Assembly (NCBI RefSeq): GCF_019285515.1
Contig: NZ_CP079095.1
Span: 3,690,501-3,754,500 of the forward strand
DNA length: 64,000 nt
Reading direction: 5' to 3'
DNA from: Methylococcus sp. Mc7
GTDB lineage: Bacteria > Pseudomonadota > Gammaproteobacteria > Methylococcales > Methylococcaceae
The notes beneath the pieces are model-generated. The model had not been told where the DNA came from, searched no databases, and worked only from the letters and a program-made list of their open reading frames with translations. Of the stretch, positions 38,409-47,405 are shown piece after piece. Every line of letters starts with the position of its first letter. Within the stretch, counting starts at the first letter, position 1. A program made the position numbers and the translations under genes.

Positions 38409-41228
38409 ATGGCCGACGACCACCGCAACGCCCATACCCGCCTGTCCAGGAATGCCATTGCCAGCGTCGTCGGGCAGATGATCTACCTCGTCACCCGTGT
38501 CGGCCTGCCGCCGTTCATCCTCCTGCACGTTTCGCTGCAGGACTACAGCATCTGGGCCACCTGCTTCCTTGTGCTGGGCTACATCGGCATGAGCACCTTC
38601 GGCATCGCCGGGGTGTACATACGCTATTCCGCGGAATACTACGCCCACGGCCGGCTCGACGAGATAGGCCGCATGATGGGCGCGGGCATCTGGCTGACGC
38701 TGGCGCTCGGGAGCCTCATCCTGGGAGCATTGTGGATCTCCATGCCCTGGCTCTACACCTGGTTCCACGTCGAGCCGGGGATGCAGGAAACGATGCGCCT
38801 CCTGGTGCTGGGCGTCGTGGGGGCGATGCTGCTGGAGCTGCTGATTCCTTATGGCTACGTCATGGGGGGCATTCACCGCAATGCGGAAAATGCGGTGATC
38901 TCGCTGATCTGCTCGACCCTGGAGGCCGTGCTGATCGTCATCTTCCTGCTCCAGGGCTGGGGCCTGGTCGGGATGATGGCGGCCTACGTGCTGCGCGCCG
39001 TGTTCGCGCTGACGTTCACCCTGACCTGGTTTCACCGGCTGCTGCCGGGATTCCGCATCCATCTGTGGGGACTGGGAAAGGCCCCGTGGCGACCTTTCCT
39101 GGAATACGGCGGCGTCATGCAGGTGAACGGCCTGCTCAGCGTATTCCTGAATACCAGCGAGCGGGCGCTGGCCGGCTACGTCACCCACAATCCCGGCGCC
39201 GTCGGCCTGCTGGACATCAGTCAGAAATTCCCGATGATGGCCACCCAGCTCTTCAATTCGGCGACCAACAGCCTGCTGTCGGCGATCACGCACTTGCATA
39301 CGCTCGGAGAGCGTGAGGAACTGGTGCGGCTGTATCTGCGCTCCTCGCGCTACCTGAACGCGCTCAACGGCCTGGCGCTGGGGTTCATGGCGCCGTTCTC
39401 GGCGGTTCTGATCACGGCCTGGATGAGCCAGAGCGTCCCGATCGCCGATGCCGGCACTCTGCTGCTCTACGCCGCGATCGGTTTCCATGTCCATGCGCTG
39501 ACGGCGCCGGTCACCAGCTATTTCCAGGCGGTCAACTCACCCGCCCGTACTTTTTGGGCCTTCATCGTGCCGCAGATCGTCCTGCTGGCGATTGGGCTGG
39601 CCTGGCTGATGTGGCGAGGTGAAACCGGCCTGCTCTCCCTGGCCGGGATGGTCATGCTGACCCGGATTGGCAGCAGCCTGGGCGTCATCGTTTACGCCAA
39701 TGCCCAATTGGGTATCGGCCAGTTCCGGTTTTTCAGGGAGGTCGCCCCCATCGGCGCCCTGCCCTATCTGGTTGGCTATATGGCTTACCAAGCCGTTTCC
39801 GGCTGGGCCGGACTTGCCGAACTCACACGCTGGGAGGCTCTCGGCGTATTGGCGTTGTTCGGCGTCGTCTATGCCGCCGTCACCCTCGGCCTCGTGTTCG
39901 CCTTCCTTTCCCGGCCCGACGAGCGGCAGGTCGTCTACGGTGCCCTGGCCAAGCTGGGCTGGAAGCCGCGCGGTGAGCACCTGGAAGACGACTCGCCATC
40001 GTGCGCGGCCAGGGCCGGCTTCAGCCGCTGGCCGGTCCCGGCGGCCGCATTGGGCGTGTTCGTGGGAGTCGGTCTGTTGTATTCGCTCGCCCTGCGCGGC
40101 GGGCTCCTGGCCAACCTCACGATGCCCACCGTCGAGCCGGCGCGGGAGTGGATGTCCGGTTTGACCGTGCTTGGCATGGGGATGTCGGCGGGCTTCGGCG
40201 GCCGCTGGGCCGACCGGGCCGGACCGCGCCCACCGCTTCTCGCCGCCTGCCTTTTCCTCTCCGCCGGTCTCCTCTCGGTCCTGCTCGGCGGGCATCTCCA
40301 AGCTGCCGTCCTGATTTTTTCCGGCTATGGCATAGCGGGCGGCCTTGGCTTGGGGCTCGCGTATGCGGCTGCGATGCCCGCATTGCTGCGAGCCTTTCCC
40401 GCTTGCCGCGGACTGATGGCCGGGCTGGCGCTCGCAGGTTTCGGCGGTGGCATACTGTTGGCCGGACCACTGGCGGACGCTGTCCCGAGGTTCATCGGAA
40501 ATCCCGAACCCTTGGGAACGGCGGAAACCGTGTTTGCCCTGGGGTTGCTGGGCCTGGCCTTGCTGCTGGCGGGTTATGCCGCCATTCGTGTGCCGCCATC
40601 GGATGGCAATCCCGCCACGGTACGGGAATGGCACCAGCCGCGGTTTTACCTGCTTTGGCTGATGCTCTGCCTCAGCGCGGCCGCCGGCATCGGCCTTTCG
40701 AGCCTGGCCGTGCCGATACTGCGGGGCATGCCCGACGCGGCCGGCACGGCGGCGGCACTCGCAGGAATACTGGGGCTTGCCGACCTCGGAGGCCGCCTGG
40801 TCTGGAGCTGGGCGTCCGACCGCCTCGGCCGAAAGCCGGCCTATACGCTGATCTTCCTGGGAGGAGCGGCGCTCTGCATGGCTCTTCCTTTCGCCGGTCT
40901 GGCCGGCAACGTTCCGGTTTTCGTGGCTTGCTGCGCTGCCGCGGTGAGCCTTTTCGGTGGCGGACTCGCGGCATTGCCAGCCTATGCGACGGATTTATTC
41001 GGAACGCTTCGGATCGGGCAGGTCTACGGCAGCCTGCTGACGGCCTGGGCGGTCGCGGCGGCAGCCGTTCCGCCGCTGGTTTCCCGGCTGGAAATCTGGC
41101 TGACCGGCCTCGGCCTAGCCCATGACCACGCCCGGTTCGCCCTGTTGTGGATGGCGTCCGGCCTGCTGCTGATCGGCTTTCTCTGCAATCTGCTGGTCAG
41201 ACAAGCCGAAGGAGCTGGCGCGTCATAA
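38409..41228 (+). CDS. Fusion protein: Wzx-like flippase + MFS (OFA-type) transporter
   Basis: 939 residues in one uninterrupted frame, start ATG 38409 after AGGAA. Residues 1 to about 500 form a polysaccharide flippase of the Wzx/PST class with about 12-14 membrane helices (RNAIASVVGQMIYLVTRVG, LLDISQKFPMMATQ). A short cytoplasmic linker follows (residues about 503-540). Residues 540-939 form a full 12-helix major facilitator of the oxalate/formate antiporter type. Both MFS loop signatures are present, FGGRWADRAGPRP after the second helix and SWASDRLGRKPAY in the middle. Each half is full length for its family. Placement in the island supports a lipid-linked repeat flippase; what the MFS half moves is unknown. 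It ends tail-to-tail with the Wzy gene, overlapping 6 bp. Confidence 0.85.
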   Translation: MADDHRNAHTRLSRNAIASVVGQMIYLVTRVGLPPFILLHVSLQDYSIWATCFLVLGYIGMSTFGIAGVYIRYSAEYYAHGRLDEIGRMMGAGIWLTLALGSLILGALWISMPWLYTWFHVEPGMQETMRLLVLGVVGAMLLELLIPYGYVMGGIHRNAENAVISLICSTLEAVLIVIFLLQGWGLVGMMAAYVLRAVFALTFTLTWFHRLLPGFRIHLWGLGKAPWRPFLEYGGVMQVNGLLSVFLNTSERALAGYVTHNPGAVGLLDISQKFPMMATQLFNSATNSLLSAITHLHTLGEREELVRLYLRSSRYLNALNGLALGFMAPFSAVLITAWMSQSVPIADAGTLLLYAAIGFHVHALTAPVTSYFQAVNSPARTFWAFIVPQIVLLAIGLAWLMWRGETGLLSLAGMVMLTRIGSSLGVIVYANAQLGIGQFRFFREVAPIGALPYLVGYMAYQAVSGWAGLAELTRWEALGVLALFGVVYAAVTLGLVFAFLSRPDERQVVYGALAKLGWKPRGEHLEDDSPSCAARAGFSRWPVPAAALGVFVGVGLLYSLALRGGLLANLTMPTVEPAREWMSGLTVLGMGMSAGFGGRWADRAGPRPPLLAACLFLSAGLLSVLLGGHLQAAVLIFSGYGIAGGLGLGLAYAAAMPALLRAFPACRGLMAGLALAGFGGGILLAGPLADAVPRFIGNPEPLGTAETVFALGLLGLALLLAGYAAIRVPPSDGNPATVREWHQPRFYLLWLMLCLSAAAGIGLSSLAVPILRGMPDAAGTAAALAGILGLADLGGRLVWSWASDRLGRKPAYTLIFLGGAALCMALPFAGLAGNVPVFVACCAAAVSLFGGGLAALPAYATDLFGTLRIGQVYGSLLTAWAVAAAAVPPLVSRLEIWLTGLGLAHDHARFALLWMASGLLLIGFLCNLLVRQAEGAGAS

Positions 41229-42605
41229 AACCCGCCTGAACCGAAACGGCACCGCCGCCTCGAACCGCCGCGCGGCCTCACCAGCCCCGCCCCATTCCCG
41301 GCTCCGCCGCTGCATGTAGCTCTCCGCCCAGCCGGTGAGCATGAAGAACATGGGCATCGTCTGCTGACCCATGAATACCGTCGCTATGGCGACGAAATAG
41401 GCGAGATAGATGCCGGCAAGCGTGAAGGACAGCGAGCTGCCCGGCGGTCCGGTGGGCGGCTGGCGCAGCCCGTAGATCAGGAGCCGGACCAGGGTACCGA
41501 GCAGCAACAGCAGAAAGAACGCCGACGCCAGGTAGCCGTGCATCAGCAGCAGCAGCAGAAAATGGTTGTCGATGGATTCCGCCCCCGGCACTTTCGGCCA
41601 TTTGGTCAGGCCCCAGCCCCACAATGGCTGCTGATTGGCGATGTCCAGGTAGTGTTCGATCAGCTCGTACCGGTAGGCGGCGGTTTCCTGGTTCGGGTCC
41701 TTGGCGTTTTCACGGCCGACGGAGGCGTATTCGAGAAAAGCGACGATGGCAGGAACTCCCACGATGACCATTCCGCTCAGGATTGCCGCCATCGCCACCC
41801 GCCGGTACTTGCTCCTGCCCACGGCGACCAGACCGGCGCCGATGAAGGCGGCGAGCCAGGAGCCTTTCGCCAAGGTAATGAACAGGCCGCCGGCGGTGAT
41901 GAGGCTCAGCCACAGCGCCGGTTTGTAGGGCAGCCAGGGCAGCAGTCTGAACTTGTCCGGCCAGGCACCGGACCATTGCAGCCAGCGCTGCAAGCGGAAA
42001 GCGACGATCATCATGATCCCGGCCAGCAGGGCATGGGCGTAGGGACCCGCCGCCCGCGCCAGACCGAAGCGGAAGGTCGTGACCCACTCCATCCCCTGGC
42101 CGGGAAAAAACCGGTCGAACACGAAGCGCCATGGGTTCATCCCCAGGCGAAGCTCGATCAGGTTCAGGATCGAAACGGCCGCCATCGACAGCACGCAGAT
42201 CTTGGCGAACAGGAGGCGGTTGCCGAACGGCTCGATCAGGCTCTTCGCCAGCACATAAGGGACAACGCCGCTGAACAGCATCGCGAACATCAGGTTCTGG
42301 GCGTCGGAATAGCCGGAAGCGCGGTATTCGGAAATCGACACGCACAGCGCATAGCCGAACACCCAAACATCGTTCAGGCTGAAACGATAGCCGGGAAAGC
42401 CGGTCATCGCGAAGCTCGCCGCCACCGCGACGCAGGCCGCCTGGTTGAAGGTCGGGTCCGGCAGGCCCGGGAAGATGCAGCGGTAATAATCCGGCAGGAG
42501 CAGCAGCACCGGCAGATAGACGCGGAGAAAGGCGTATTGGGTGTCGTGCCGCGTGGCGATCAGGAAGGCCGCGATGCCGGGCAGCAGCGCGATGTAGGAC
42601 AGCAT
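41223..42605 (-). CDS. Wzy/O-antigen ligase-like polymerase
   Basis: 460 residues with about 11-12 membrane helices and a large periplasmic loop around residues 290-350 holding NAKDPNQETAAYRYELIEHYLDIANQQPLWGWG. The pattern R-Y-x-L...PLWGWG is the loop signature of the O-antigen ligase/polymerase superfamily (WaaL, Wzy). It should polymerise repeat units carried across by the neighbouring flippase. Ligase versus polymerase cannot be told from sequence; the Wza/Wzc context favours polymerase. Its ATG overlaps the acetyltransferase stop by one base (TGATG). Confidence 0.82.
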   Translation of the reverse strand: MLSYIALLPGIAAFLIATRHDTQYAFLRVYLPVLLLLPDYYRCIFPGLPDPTFNQAACVAVAASFAMTGFPGYRFSLNDVWVFGYALCVSISEYRASGYSDAQNLMFAMLFSGVVPYVLAKSLIEPFGNRLLFAKICVLSMAAVSILNLIELRLGMNPWRFVFDRFFPGQGMEWVTTFRFGLARAAGPYAHALLAGIMMIVAFRLQRWLQWSGAWPDKFRLLPWLPYKPALWLSLITAGGLFITLAKGSWLAAFIGAGLVAVGRSKYRRVAMAAILSGMVIVGVPAIVAFLEYASVGRENAKDPNQETAAYRYELIEHYLDIANQQPLWGWGLTKWPKVPGAESIDNHFLLLLLMHGYLASAFFLLLLLGTLVRLLIYGLRQPPTGPPGSSLSFTLAGIYLAYFVAIATVFMGQQTMPMFFMLTGWAESYMQRRSREWGGAGEAARRFEAAVPFRFRRVL

Positions 42606-43195
42606 CAGCCGCCGCGCGCGCGCTCGATGGGGCGGGCGGGAACCCCGGCTACGACCGCGCCGGCGGGCACGTCATGCGTCACGACCGCGTTGGCGCCGAT
42701 CACGGCGGCCTCTCCGACCGTGACTCCCCGCAGGATGACCGAGCCCCGCCCAATCCAAGCGTTGCGGCCGATCCGAATCGCCTTGGCGTCATGGCCGGTG
42801 TCCCGCACGGAGCGGCCTTCGGCGACGCGGTGATTGGCGTCCCGGATGCTGGTGTACTCGCCCACCATCACGCCGTCTTCGAGGACGACCGAGGCGTAGG
42901 ACACGATGTGCACCCCGCGCGACAGCACGACGCCGTCGCCGATCTCGATGCGGCCTCGTTCCTGGGTTTCCAGGTACAGACCGGGATAGAGGTACAGATC
43001 CCGCCCCAGGCGGATGTTTCTGCTGCCGTGCAGTTCGGGCGTTCCCAATACCACTACGGAGGGGTCCAGGGCCGAACCGAGGGCCGCCTTGAGCCGCGCG
43101 TGGGCCCACAGGCGATGCCAGGAGTCCAGGCGGTTCGCGATCGCCGCGGCCGGTGTCAATAAGCCCAACAGGAAACGTTTGGCGGTTCTGGACAT
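42605..43195 (-). CDS. Left-handed beta-helix acetyltransferase (WcaF/NodL-like)
   Basis: 196 residues with hexapeptide repeats from about residue 60 on (IEIGDGVVLSRGVHIVSYAS, then IRIGRNAWIGRGSVI, then VTVGEAAVIGANAVV) and the usual ending VPAGAVVAGVPARPI. The catalytic His is probably in SIRDANHRV. Such enzymes add acetyl groups from acetyl-CoA to sugars of exopolysaccharides. Coupled on one side to the Wzy gene and 6 bp from the GT2 gene on the other. Confidence 0.85.
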   Translation of the reverse strand: MSRTAKRFLLGLLTPAAAIANRLDSWHRLWAHARLKAALGSALDPSVVVLGTPELHGSRNIRLGRDLYLYPGLYLETQERGRIEIGDGVVLSRGVHIVSYASVVLEDGVMVGEYTSIRDANHRVAEGRSVRDTGHDAKAIRIGRNAWIGRGSVILRGVTVGEAAVIGANAVVTHDVPAGAVVAGVPARPIERARGG

Positions 43196-43201
43196 GGCAT
43201 C

Positions 43202-44218
43202 TCACTTGTACTCGATCAGAAAACGGCTGTGTTGGCGCAGGCGGTCGATCCGGCAGGCGATCTGGCCGGCCAGGATGGGGATCTGCTGGAGATGCGAGTG
43301 GATGCCGTAGAGCAACAGCGTCCAGAACCCTCCCCCTTTCCAGCGGGCCTTCCAGGCCGAGCGCAGGGCCAGCGCCAGGAAGACCGCCATCACCAGCCCC
43401 AGAGGCAGCATGCTCTTGGCGACCGCCGAGGCCAGGGTTCCGGCAGCGAACAGAAGGCTCAGGAAACCGCCGCGCAGCAGGTTCCGCCGCGCATCGGCCA
43501 CCCAGAGCGGAAATTCGGTGCTCCTGAGCCGCTCGGATACTTCGGCATAGGCATAGCCCGCCCGGAACGCCCGCTTCCAGTAACTCGCCCAGGTTTTCAT
43601 CGCCAGGTCGTGCCCGGTCATGGGGCGGTCGACGTGCAGGATGATGAACCCCAGCGCGCGTATGCGCTGGCACATTTCCGGCTCCTCCCCGGCGATCAGG
43701 CTGGCATCGAAGCCGCCCACGGAGCGGACGACCTCGGCGCGCATCAGCGCATCGCCCCCGCAGAAATCGGAGGGGCCCGGGGGATAGACCCAGTCGAGGT
43801 CCAGCGCGCGGTTGAACAGCGAATGCTCGGGATGGAGCTCGCGCCGGTGCCCCCACACCACGGCGATTCTCGGATCGTCGAACTCGGGCAGCGAGTCGGC
43901 GACGAAATCCGGGTGCAGCACGGTGTCACCGTCGAGGAAGAGCAGGTACGGCGCTTTGGCTTCCCGCCAGCCGGCGTTGCGTCCGAGGGCGGCGGAGGGG
44001 CGTTCGGGCTTCACTTCGACGACTTTCGCGCCGAACGCGCGTGCACGCGCCACGCTGTCGTCCCGCGAGGCCGAATCGACATAGATGATCTCGACCGGAC
44101 CGCCGGGGTCGCGCATGCCGCGCACGGACGCCAGACAACGGCTCAGGCGCTCGCCCTCGTTCCGCCCTATGACCACAACCGAAAGCAAAGGCTTCGTGGA
44201 AAGCGTCGGCTCAGTCAT
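43202..44218 (-). CDS. Family 2 glycosyltransferase, membrane-attached
   Basis: 338 residues. The GT-A fold starts at LSVVVIGRNEGERL. The nucleotide-sugar motif is FLDGDTVLH, and SLIAGEEPEMCQRI carries the acidic ED-like base region. A C-terminal hydrophobic segment (GFLSLLFAAGTLASAVAKSMLPLGLVMAVFLALAL) anchors it in the inner membrane. The frame opens to 44383, but the ATG at 44218 overlaps the GT4 stop by 8 bp and gives the normal GT2 start. Donor and acceptor unknown. Confidence 0.87.
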   Translation of the reverse strand: MTEPTLSTKPLLSVVVIGRNEGERLSRCLASVRGMRDPGGPVEIIYVDSASRDDSVARARAFGAKVVEVKPERPSAALGRNAGWREAKAPYLLFLDGDTVLHPDFVADSLPEFDDPRIAVVWGHRRELHPEHSLFNRALDLDWVYPPGPSDFCGGDALMRAEVVRSVGGFDASLIAGEEPEMCQRIRALGFIILHVDRPMTGHDLAMKTWASYWKRAFRAGYAYAEVSERLRSTEFPLWVADARRNLLRGGFLSLLFAAGTLASAVAKSMLPLGLVMAVFLALALRSAWKARWKGGGFWTLLLYGIHSHLQQIPILAGQIACRIDRLRQHSRFLIEYK

Positions 44219-45269
44219 CGGCAAGCTCCTTGAAAAGCCTGGCATAGCGCTCCAATCCCGCCTTGCTCGAGTAGCGCTCACGCAGCCTGGCGTCGGCCGC
44301 CGCGGCGATGCGGTCCAGGCTTGCCGGCGGGAGGCTGGCCACTTCTTCCAGCACGGTTCCCAGATCGCCGGCGTCGCCGGCACGGAACTGGAATCCCGAA
44401 ATACCGGGTTCGATCAAGGACGCCGCGCCGCCGGCGTCCGGCACCAGCACGGGAACGCCGGCGGCCATGGCCTCCAGAATGGCGAGGCCGAATGGCTCGC
44501 ACGGGCACAGGTGCAGCAACAGGTCGCTCCCCGCCAGGATTTGCGGAATCCTGTCGCTGAAACCTTCGAACACCACGTTCGGATGGTCCTTTTCCGCCCG
44601 CGCCCGCAGTGCCTCCAGGTCCCAGCCGGTCCCACAGATGCGGAAATTCAGGCTCTTAAGTACCGGATGCCGGTCCAGGCAGTCGAGCAGCAAGTCGATC
44701 CGCTTGATCGGGTCGACGCGCGAAACCACGACGACGTTGCGGACCCCTTCGCGGAACGCAGGCCGACGGGGAACATCGGCGATCTGCCGGTCGGGCAGGA
44801 AATTTTCGCAGACGTCGATACTGGCTTCGGCGACGCCGTGAGCGAGCAGGCGGTCCCGGACGAATTCGGACACCGCGACGAAGCGTATGCCTCTTCCGTT
44901 CAAGAGACGCTTGCGCCCGTAGCTTTCGCGCTCGTCCGTGCCGCCGTGCACGAGGTGGATGTGCACGTTACGGCGCCCGTACAGCAGGTTCCAGGCCAGG
45001 AATATCATCGAATGGCTGACGCCGGTGGCGGCGAAAGCGAGCCGGCGGTGACGGGCGATCCAAGGCCTAAGTTTGATGGCCAAGTCACGCGCGCCGCGGA
45101 ATTCCACTGCCTGGATCTCCAGCCGCTCCGCCTCGCCCAGGGCGGGACCGGGCGGGGCGAACAGGACGGGTTCCAGGCGATCGCGCAAACCATCCAGGGT
45201 TGCCAGCGCCATGCGTTCGGTACCATAGAGATTGCCGCTGTGCAGCACGTAAAGAAACGCCGGTTTCAT
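44211..45269 (-). CDS. Family 4 glycosyltransferase
   Basis: 352 residues, GT-B fold. The N-terminal half starts YVLHSGNLYGTERMAL. The donor-binding half has VVVVSRVDPIKRIDLLLD and the retaining-GT motif CEPFGLAILEAMAAGVPVLVPD, an E-x7-E pattern. Cytoplasmic, acting on lipid-linked intermediates of the polysaccharide. It overlaps the Wzc-like gene by 4 bp (ATGA). Confidence 0.87.
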   Translation of the reverse strand: MKPAFLYVLHSGNLYGTERMALATLDGLRDRLEPVLFAPPGPALGEAERLEIQAVEFRGARDLAIKLRPWIARHRRLAFAATGVSHSMIFLAWNLLYGRRNVHIHLVHGGTDERESYGRKRLLNGRGIRFVAVSEFVRDRLLAHGVAEASIDVCENFLPDRQIADVPRRPAFREGVRNVVVVSRVDPIKRIDLLLDCLDRHPVLKSLNFRICGTGWDLEALRARAEKDHPNVVFEGFSDRIPQILAGSDLLLHLCPCEPFGLAILEAMAAGVPVLVPDAGGAASLIEPGISGFQFRAGDAGDLGTVLEEVASLPPASLDRIAAAADARLRERYSSKAGLERYARLFKELADD

Positions 45270-47395
45270 CCCTCCAGCCTCCTCGATGTGTGTTCCTGCT
45301 CATTTTCGTGGCCGGCGGCGGCCAGTGCGAATTCCTCGGCCAGTTTGGCGTAATAGCCGCCGCCCCGATAGACCTCCAGACGGGTGACCACGAAGCCCAC
45401 CGCCTTCGGGTCGATCTTCTGCAGGATGCCCGCCGCCCTTCGCAGTTCGCCCGGCTTGACCTGGCCGGCTCCGACCAGCAGCAGGGTGACGTCCGCGACT
45501 TCCACGAGGTATTCGGTATCGGCGGACAACAGAAGGGGCGGCGCATCGACCAGCACCAGATCGTAGGCCGCCTTCAGCTCGTCGAGGCATCGGCGCAGCG
45601 TGGGATAGGCGAACAACTGCCGACTGGGCGCGATCCCCATGCCCAATCGATCCGGCAATCCGTCCGCCGCTGCCACGACCGCCGCCGGAACTTGGCCCGA
45701 ACCGGCCAGGAGGTCGGCCAGGCCCGGCTTGGCCGGCTCGGCCCGGTAGCGAGGGTCCGGCTTGCGCGGATCAGCCTCCACGACCACGGTACGCACGCCG
45801 AGCACGGCCAATTCGGAGGCCAGATCCAAGGCGAGGCCCGTCACCCCGGCCTCCGGCTTGACCGAGGTCAGCAACACCAGCCGGTTGCCCTGCGACTCCC
45901 GCTCCCGGTTTACGGCGATGGCCAGCCGGCGCAGCTGGTCTGCGCTCATCCGCTTCAGTTCGGGACTGCCGTGATGTTCGACGAACCAGGCGACCGGCCT
46001 GTGCCCGATGATCTTGGCGACCTGCCCGGTAGTCCGGATACGCTGATCCAGCATGTCGAGCCCGACCGGCGTGGCGGCGCCCAGGATCATCGCCAACACC
46101 AGTGCCACGGCGAAAAGCTTCTTCCGGCCGCCCTTGACCGGAAGCTCCGGCGGTCGGGCATAGGTTTCGACACGAACGAAACCGGGCGCCCGCGACTCCA
46201 GCTCGAAGAATTCGATACGCCCGTCGATCACGTCGAGCTGTTTCCGGTTGCGTTCGATTTCGTCGTTGAGGCTCAGGGCTTCGTTGTACAGTGCCGCGAA
46301 CCAGGAAGCCTTTTGGCGGAACGATTCGAGCTGCTGGGCGAGTTCCTGTTCGATCTGGCGGTCGCGCTTCACGTCGGACCTGCGCTGATCGATGAGACTT
46401 TTCGCCACCTGCTCGGTGAGCTTGTCGACCGTGCGACTGAGTTCCTCGTCGATTTCCTTGAGTTCACGGTCGATCTGGATTTTCAAGGGATGCCTGGGAT
46501 CGAGACCGCTGGCCTGCTGCAGCAGGTCGCTGCGGCGCTTGTAGAGGCTGCCTTTCAGGCTGATCAGCCCAGGGTCTTTCTGGATGGTGTCGAAGGCCGC
46601 CGCGGCGATGGCGTCCTGCCCCTGCCTGCTGCTTCTGTCCTCGAACAGCGCCAAAGCGGCCTCGCTCGCCAACCGGTTGCGCTGGACCGTGGCAAGGGCG
46701 TTCTGGCTTTCGACCAGCAGTTTGTCGTAAGGACTTGCGATCTGTTCGCTGAACGTCGTCACGCTCAGCTCCTGGGCGATCTCGGTGCGGCGGGCCAGCC
46801 TCGCGTTGATCTCGTCCTGGATCTGTGTCCGCCTTTCCTGCAGGCTGGCCAGGCGTACGTTGCGTGCGAAAAAGGAGTCCGACTCCCGGGATTTTTCGAG
46901 ATAGGTATCGACGATGGTGTTGACCAGTTCATCGAGATGGTCCGGCGTGGTCGATTCCAGCGTGACGGTGATGAGGTAGCTGTCCTTGACCGGCTTGACA
47001 TCGAGCGCCGCCTGCAGCCGCTCCGCGGCCCGCCGGTCCGACTCCTGCTTCCTCTGCCAGACATAGCGCTTGTCGCCGAGCTTGGCCAGCGACTCCAGCA
47101 GTATGTCGTAGCGCGGTACCGTCAATGCCTGATGTTCGATGAACTGGTCATAGGCGGGGATGTCCAGCTCCTTGGATTCCTTGAGGATGTTCACGAAACG
47201 CGGCGCCACGTACAGTACCGCGGTGGCCGAATAGACGGCCTTGCCCTTGACCCAGGCGAATCCCGCGCCCAATACGACGGCCACGGCCATGACGATCAGC
47301 GCGATGCGGCGGTGCCTCTGGAAGCTCACCAGCGGCATCAGCGTGCCGCCGGGCTGCAGTGGAGTCGGGGTAGTCTCGGAGGCGGAAGCGTTCAT
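45266..47395 (-). CDS. Wzc/GumC-like polysaccharide co-polymerase with degenerate kinase domain
   Basis: 709 residues. A cytoplasmic tail and helix 1 (RRIALIVMAVAVVLGAGFAWV) are followed by a Wzz domain, long coiled-coil helices over residues 180-400 and helix 2 (KKLFAVALVLAMILGAATP). The C-terminal 230 residues resemble a bacterial tyrosine kinase. Walker A' VVVEADPRKPDPR and Walker B LVLVDAPPLLLSADT are present. Walker A reads TSVKPEAGVTGLA near residues 505-517, lacking the GKS/GKT that holds ATP phosphates. The C-terminus has only three tyrosines (YRGGGYY) and no dense Tyr cluster. It likely controls chain length with the OPX protein, but as a pseudokinase. Confidence 0.87.
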   Translation of the reverse strand: MNASASETTPTPLQPGGTLMPLVSFQRHRRIALIVMAVAVVLGAGFAWVKGKAVYSATAVLYVAPRFVNILKESKELDIPAYDQFIEHQALTVPRYDILLESLAKLGDKRYVWQRKQESDRRAAERLQAALDVKPVKDSYLITVTLESTTPDHLDELVNTIVDTYLEKSRESDSFFARNVRLASLQERRTQIQDEINARLARRTEIAQELSVTTFSEQIASPYDKLLVESQNALATVQRNRLASEAALALFEDRSSRQGQDAIAAAAFDTIQKDPGLISLKGSLYKRRSDLLQQASGLDPRHPLKIQIDRELKEIDEELSRTVDKLTEQVAKSLIDQRRSDVKRDRQIEQELAQQLESFRQKASWFAALYNEALSLNDEIERNRKQLDVIDGRIEFFELESRAPGFVRVETYARPPELPVKGGRKKLFAVALVLAMILGAATPVGLDMLDQRIRTTGQVAKIIGHRPVAWFVEHHGSPELKRMSADQLRRLAIAVNRERESQGNRLVLLTSVKPEAGVTGLALDLASELAVLGVRTVVVEADPRKPDPRYRAEPAKPGLADLLAGSGQVPAAVVAAADGLPDRLGMGIAPSRQLFAYPTLRRCLDELKAAYDLVLVDAPPLLLSADTEYLVEVADVTLLLVGAGQVKPGELRRAAGILQKIDPKAVGFVVTRLEVYRGGGYYAKLAEEFALAAAGHENEQEHTSRRLEG

Positions 47396-47405
47396 TGTGA
47401 CCGCG

